Source: Victivallis vadensis (GTDB lineage: Bacteria; Verrucomicrobiota; Lentisphaeria; Victivallales; GWF2-50-93). Taken from it: a stretch of 10,924 nucleotides of DNA. Within the stretch, counting starts at the first letter, position 1. Each line of letters starts with the position of its first letter. The stretch lies in contig DYRX01000126.1 in the NCBI GenBank assembly GCA_020718525.1, positions 1 through 10,924 of the forward strand, read 5' to 3'. A program made the position numbers and the translations under genes. Of the stretch, positions 7,943 through 10,924 are shown one piece after another. The notes below the pieces were generated by a model. The model was not told where the DNA came from, did no database searches, and was given only the letters and a program-made list of their open reading frames with translations.

Positions 7943-10060
7943 ATGAGAAAAGTTTTTCTTTCCCTTTTTTTCCTAATCTCCATTTCAGCATCCTTGTTCT
8001 GCGGCGAAGCCTACGACATGCGGGAGCTTGGAATAATTGCCAGGATCATTTCAAACATTCTGGCGAAGGACTCCTTCGAGCGCAAGCAGATTGACGACAA
8101 AGTCTCGTCAATGCTTTTTGACGAATACTTCAAGACCCTCGATCCGGGAAAAATATACTTTTCACAGGCGGACATTGCCAGCTTCGAGGATCAGCGGCAG
8201 AAGCTTGACGAGCAGATAAAGAGCGGTGACGTCAGCTTCGCATACAAGGTTTACGACTGCCTCCTCAACAAGGTGGAGCTCTTCAATTCCTCTTCCCAAA
8301 AGGTCATAGCCGAGGGATTCGATTTCAATCTGGACGAAGAGTTCGAGCCGGACCGCACAAAAATGCCGTGGGCGAAGGACGACGTGGAACTGCGCAAGTT
8401 ATGGAGCTTAAAAGTCAAGTACGACGTGCTCTACTACCGTCTCGAAAACAGACGCGCGGCGGAAGATCTGAAAAAGGAGTCGAAAGACAAGCCTGATGAA
8501 AAAAAGAAGACCTGGGCGGAACTGCCTCCCGTGGAAAGGACGCTCAAAAGACAGAAGAACTATCTCACGACGCTGAAGGAAAACAGCGCGCTGGACATAC
8601 TCGGCCTATATTTGAGCTCGCTCTCGAACATTTACGATCCGCATTCGACATACATGCCGCCGAAATCCGAGGAGGACTTCAACATCAACATGAGCCTTTC
8701 GCTGGTCGGAATCGGCGCGACTCTCAGCGCAGTGGACGGCTACACAACCGTTGAAAGCCTTGTTCCGGGCGGTCCGGCGGAGCTCGAAGGAAGCCTGGAG
8801 CCAGAGGACAGAATCATCGCGGTCGCCCAAGGCGACGAGGAGCCTGTTGACGTCATTGACATGCCCCTTTCGAAGGTTGTCAGGCTCATACGCGGAAAAG
8901 AAAATACTCTTGTGCGCCTCACGGTGCTCAAATCATACAAGGGCATGGGCTCGGTTCCAGAGATCATCAGCATAGTGAGAGACAAGGTGAAGCTGAAGGA
9001 TCAGGAGGCAAGCCTGGAAATCCGGGAAATTCCCGGCAAAAACGGTTCGAAGCAGTCCGTCGGCGTGATCTATCTGCCCTCGTTCTACTATGATTTCGAA
9101 GCATATCTGAGGGGCGAAAAAAATGTCAAAAGCTCTACCGACGATGTGAAGAGGCTGGTCAATGAATGCAAGGCTAAAAATGTAGCCGGCATAGTTTTCG
9201 ACATGCGCTCCGACGGAGGAGGCAGTCTGCCTGAAGCCGTCTCGACAAGCGGTCTCTTCATAAAGTCTGGTCCCGTCGTCCAGGTGAAAAACTTCACAGG
9301 TGGCATTGATGTCAAGGTTGATCCGGACAAGGAGTCTGTCTATGACGGCCCCCTTGTGATTTTGGTGAACAGGCTCAGCGCGTCAGCCACCGAGATCTGC
9401 GCCGCTGCAATGCAGGACTATGGCCGCGCCGTCATAATAGGGGACAAGCACACCCACGGCAAGGGAACAGTGCAGACAATCATTGATCTCAACGAAAAGA
9501 CGGCCTATTACGGTCTTTCCATCAAGCCTGGCGCGATGAAGGTCACCACGCAGAAATTCTACCGCATAAACGGCGAGTCAACACAGATTAAAGGCGTGAC
9601 GCCGGACATAGTATTTCCCTCTTTCACCGACACGATGGATATTGGCGAGCAATATTTGGATCACGCACTTCCCTGGGACAAGATTCCGTCTCTCAGATAT
9701 TCTGCAAACAGGAGCCTTCAGGCGCTGATACCCGAGCTGAGAAAAAGATCCGAAGAGCGCAGAAAAAGCAATTCCGAGTTTCAGCTTCTCGAGAAGAACA
9801 TCGCAAAATTCGACGAGAGCAAGAACAGGAAGACCGTCTCTCTGAACGAGGAGAAGCGATGGAAGGAATATCTCAAGGACAAGGAGCTTCTCGACCAGCA
9901 GGACGCCCTGATCAAAATGGATGAGCCTGAGCAGGGCAAGGACAAGGACAGGAAGAAGAAAAACAAGAGGGACATATATCTGGAGGAGTCGGCGCTGATA
10001 CTTGGAGATCTTTCCGAGATGCTGGCAGGATCGGCTCTTCCTGCCGCAGTCAATCAATAA
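7943..10060 (+). CDS. prc: Carboxy-terminal processing protease (Prc/Tsp, peptidase family S41A)
   Basis: A 705-residue tail-specific protease that degrades or trims envelope proteins from their C-terminal tails in the periplasm. A hydrophobic signal peptide covers about residues 1-23. An N-terminal Tsp-type helical domain follows, ending with DPHSTYMPP. The PDZ domain is at about 245-335 (VGIGATL starts at V255). The S41 catalytic core has FDMRSDGGG, then NRLSASATEI with predicted nucleophile S481, and HGKGTVQ with general-base K507. The 26-residue Ser-Lys spacing is one longer than in E. coli Prc. The C-terminal Prc domain is recognised by TPDIVFPS and ALPWDKIPS. Length is close to E. coli Prc (682). 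The tail is rich in Lys and Asp (about 655-685). A modest AGG lies 7 nt before the ATG. The lipoprotein gene just upstream may be co-transcribed. Confidence 0.93.
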   Translation: MRKVFLSLFFLISISASLFCGEAYDMRELGIIARIISNILAKDSFERKQIDDKVSSMLFDEYFKTLDPGKIYFSQADIASFEDQRQKLDEQIKSGDVSFAYKVYDCLLNKVELFNSSSQKVIAEGFDFNLDEEFEPDRTKMPWAKDDVELRKLWSLKVKYDVLYYRLENRRAAEDLKKESKDKPDEKKKTWAELPPVERTLKRQKNYLTTLKENSALDILGLYLSSLSNIYDPHSTYMPPKSEEDFNINMSLSLVGIGATLSAVDGYTTVESLVPGGPAELEGSLEPEDRIIAVAQGDEEPVDVIDMPLSKVVRLIRGKENTLVRLTVLKSYKGMGSVPEIISIVRDKVKLKDQEASLEIREIPGKNGSKQSVGVIYLPSFYYDFEAYLRGEKNVKSSTDDVKRLVNECKAKNVAGIVFDMRSDGGGSLPEAVSTSGLFIKSGPVVQVKNFTGGIDVKVDPDKESVYDGPLVILVNRLSASATEICAAAMQDYGRAVIIGDKHTHGKGTVQTIIDLNEKTAYYGLSIKPGAMKVTTQKFYRINGESTQIKGVTPDIVFPSFTDTMDIGEQYLDHALPWDKIPSLRYSANRSLQALIPELRKRSEERRKSNSEFQLLEKNIAKFDESKNRKTVSLNEEKRWKEYLKDKELLDQQDALIKMDEPEQGKDKDRKKKNKRDIYLEESALILGDLSEMLAGSALPAAVNQ

Positions 10061-10148
10061 ATCTTTTATTTAAGGCTTGCAAATTTTATTTTTTGATGTA
10101 CTTTTGTCCGCTGTTTGTTCGCATTTCTCTGTTGTTTGCTTCGGCAGT
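10061..10148 (+). other. AT-rich gap between prc and the tRNA genes
   Basis: A T-rich 88-nt spacer with no ORF. I found no hairpin strong enough to call a terminator for prc. It holds the candidate tRNA promoter listed separately. Confidence 0.4.
10077..10104 (+). promoter_or_regulatory. Candidate promoter for the tRNA-Gly/tRNA-Tyr pair
   Basis: TTGCAA (10077-10082) and TACTTT (10099-10104) are separated by 16 nt in the T-rich gap just before the tRNAs. They match the sigma-70 boxes at four and three of six positions. Transcription would begin near 10111, about 38 nt before tRNA-Gly. The match is only fair. The string TACTTTTG also fits the Bacteroidota -7 pattern TAnnTTTG, but the strong Shine-Dalgarno sites elsewhere argue against that phylum. 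Confidence 0.35.
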
Positions 10149-10222
10149 GCGGGCGTAGCATAATGGTAATGCTCTAGCCTTCCAAGCTAGTCACGAGGGT
10201 TCGATTCCCTTCGCCCGCTCCA
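10149..10222 (+). tRNA. tRNA-Gly(UCC)
   Basis: A full cloverleaf folds by hand. The acceptor GCGGGCG (10149-10155) pairs with CGCCCGC (10212-10218). The D stem is GCAT/ATGC with an AATGGTA loop. The anticodon stem CTAGC/GCTAG surrounds loop CTTCCAA, giving anticodon TCC at 10181-10183. The T arm is GAGGG/CCCTT (one G-T pair) with loop TTCGATT. Discriminator T10219 is followed by an encoded CCA (10220-10222). Confidence 0.97.
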
Positions 10223-10243
10223 TCTCATGGCATGCGCGATAAT

Positions 10244-10328
10244 GGTGGGGTTCCCGAGTGGCCAAAGGGGGCAGACTGTAAATCTGCTAGCATCGCTTTC
10301 GGTGGTTCGAATCCACCCCCCACCACCA
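10244..10328 (+). tRNA. tRNA-Tyr(GUA)
   Basis: A class II tRNA with a long variable arm. Acceptor GGTGGGG (10244-10250) pairs with CCCCACC (10318-10324). Anticodon stem GCAGA/TCTGC encloses CTGTAAA, with anticodon GTA at 10278-10280. The variable arm runs about 10288-10300. The T arm is GGTGG/CCACC with TTCGAAT loop. Discriminator A10325 is followed by encoded CCA (10326-10328). It lies 21 nt after tRNA-Gly, so both are probably one transcript. Its 3' end faces the disordered right-hand region, where integrated elements often sit. Confidence 0.97.
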
Positions 10329-10431
10329 TATTCTAAGTATCCTCAATATCAATTACTTACGTGAAATATACAGCATAAACGCAGATTCTTGTTTTTTATC
10401 GTTTTCAAAATCATAAAGCATACAAAAAGCA
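10329..10431. other. AT-rich non-coding stretch after tRNA-Tyr
   Basis: No gene is visible. A TAAGTA/TACTTA inverted repeat (10334-10339 and 10354-10359, 14-nt loop) is AT-only, with no T tract directly after it, so it is not a convincing terminator. A T6 run at 10392-10397 lacks a preceding hairpin. How tRNA-Tyr transcription ends is therefore unclear. Confidence 0.3.
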
Positions 10432-10454
10432 TCAGCACTTGTTATCGGTGCTGA
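10422..10454 (-). terminator. Candidate intrinsic terminator for minus-strand transcription
   Basis: TCAGCAC (10432-10438) and GTGCTGA (10448-10454) form a perfect 7-bp stem with a 9-nt loop. Read on the minus strand, the stem is followed by TGCTTTTTG, a five-T tract. On the plus strand the hairpin is followed by A residues, so it would only work leftward, for transcripts coming from the broken genes at 10650-10924. The stem is short and only partly GC, so this is tentative. Confidence 0.35.
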
Positions 10455-10524
10455 AAACAATCGGAAATAAAAACCCCTCTTTTTGAGAAGATAAATTGAT
10501 GATGCAAATTCCCAAGGTCATACA

Positions 10525-10559
10525 TCTGGTTCCGCGCGACTCATTCGTGCGGAACCAGG
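10525..10559. repeat. Strong perfect inverted repeat (hairpin)
   Basis: CTGGTTCCGC (10526-10535) and GCGGAACCAG (10549-10558) are perfect 10-nt reverse complements. The pairing extends inward by G-T, C-G and G-C to a 13-bp stem with a 7-nt ACTCATT loop, and outward by one T-G pair. It is much more GC-rich than the surrounding AT-rich sequence and has no adjacent T tract on either side, so it is not a standard terminator. It could be a REP-like palindrome, a recombination or protein-binding site, or the end of a small mobile element. No second copy is seen in the window. Confidence 0.75.
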
Positions 10560-10649
10560 GAATAACAATATTTGATTCTTGTAGGTATCGAGGGCTGAAA
10601 ATTAAACTGCCAAAAAACATGCTGAAGACCGTGAACTCCAACGGCAGTT

Positions 10650-10802
10650 TCAAAGGAGAGACTCTTTCAGTGCATCATAGGCATACACGGTGAAGTACGC
10701 GGAGACTATCGAAAGTCTGGAGCCTTCCTGGATTTTTCCAACGAGGAAATCAGATATGTTTCCGCGTGTAAAATTGTCCCGCAAACCAGAGCAATTCATC
10801 AT
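10650..10802 (-). pseudogene. Truncated N-terminal fragment of a PLD-like/SNF2-type helicase
   Basis: A minus-strand reading frame of 50 codons begins with two ATGs and ends at TGA. After a short divergent start, LRDNFTRGNISDFL is followed by QEGSRLSIVSAYFTVYAYDAL. To my recollection this matches the opening of large DEAD/SNF2 helicases with an N-terminal phospholipase D-like domain, where IVSAYFTIYAYEALK-like sequence is highly conserved. Full-length members have roughly a thousand residues. Here the frame stops right after KESLL, and neither other frame to the left clearly restores the expected downstream LRFLFGEP-type strand. I therefore read it as a remnant cut off by frameshift, deletion or rearrangement. 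Its start overlaps the preceding minus-strand stop as ATGA, as in an intact operon. No good Shine-Dalgarno precedes it. An unrelated tiny protein is the alternative. Confidence 0.5.
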
Positions 10803-10924
10803 CTGAGTCTGACCGAAGGCGTCTCCCCGTAAGTGATGCTTGCAGTGTCGCCGTTGTTGAGTATGGAGAGTCTGGCGGCTTCATGTACGAGCTCGTTGTA
10901 GCTCGAATTGGAAGGAGTCGCGAT
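10799..10924 (-). CDS. C-terminal end of an unidentified protein (runs off the window)
   Basis: A minus-strand frame is open from the window edge for 41 codons and ends at TGA, overlapping the next ATG as ATGA. The visible tail has an amphipathic helix-like stretch (ELVHEAARLSIL) followed by a short strand-like NGDTASITYGE segment. Composition looks like real protein rather than noise, and codon third positions favour G/C as in the other genes here. I do not recognise the family. The short helix plus GxSxxxxG-like strand is loosely like small phage head-tail proteins, but that is not enough for a call. The overlap with the helicase-like fragment suggests they were once one operon entering from the right. 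Confidence 0.4.
   Translation of the reverse strand: MATPSNSSYNELVHEAARLSILNNGDTASITYGETPSVRLR

Noticed and set aside
10099..10106. TACTTTTG as proof of Bacteroidota-type promoters
   Set aside because: It is a short motif in T-rich DNA, and strong Shine-Dalgarno sites at several genes speak against that phylum.
10334..10359. TAAGTA/TACTTA inverted repeat as a terminator after tRNA-Tyr
   Set aside because: All-but-one pairs are A-T, the loop is 14 nt, and no T tract follows.
10496..10693. Plus-strand 65-codon frame, with an N-terminus faintly like IPKxIH glycosyltransferases
   Set aside because: It starts at TTG/ATG with only a weak GAGAAG upstream, runs through the palindrome and then antisense to the helicase-like fragment, and shows no supported domain.

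Overview
This window looks like ordinary chromosome from a Gram-negative bacterium. It carries secreted enzymes with signal peptides, a lipoprotein, a periplasmic-type tail-specific protease and clear AGGAG-type ribosome binding sites. A secreted GH9 enzyme with a LamG insert, a TRL-like lipoprotein, a CehA/McbA-type hydrolase and tRNAs with encoded CCA would fit a polysaccharide-using member of the Planctomycetota-Verrucomicrobiota-Lentisphaerota group. That placement is a guess from gene content and no marker here proves it.

Layout, all on the plus strand up to 10328. A large secreted GH9 glycoside hydrolase (7-3420) is followed after 27 nt by a histidine-phosphatase-family protein (3448-4158). 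That gene shares an ATGA stop/start overlap with a CehA/McbA-like metallohydrolase (4155-6035), so these three look like one transcription unit. After a 134-nt gap come purD (best start TTG at 6170), a small TRL-like lipoprotein (7488-7847) and a Prc/Tsp-type S41 protease (7943-10060). An 88-nt AT-rich gap with a possible promoter precedes two tRNA genes, tRNA-Gly(UCC) and tRNA-Tyr(GUA), both with encoded CCA.

The right end (10329-10924) is different. It is more AT-rich in its first half, has no long ORF, and carries minus-strand coding remains. These are the tail of an unidentified protein running off the window edge and, overlapping it by ATGA, a 50-codon piece that resembles the N-terminus of the PLD-like/SNF2-type helicases often found with restriction-type defence genes. 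It stops abruptly. A perfect 10-bp inverted repeat and a candidate minus-strand terminator lie beyond it. Together with the adjacent tRNA-Tyr gene, this suggests the decayed edge of an accessory or defence island, which continues to the right.

Functionally, the left unit is probably carbohydrate breakdown plus two accessory hydrolases of unknown substrate. The middle is housekeeping (purine synthesis, envelope proteolysis, tRNA). I see no complete new system within the window. The strongest leads are the LamG domain inserted inside the GH9 fold and the broken helicase next to the tRNA pair.
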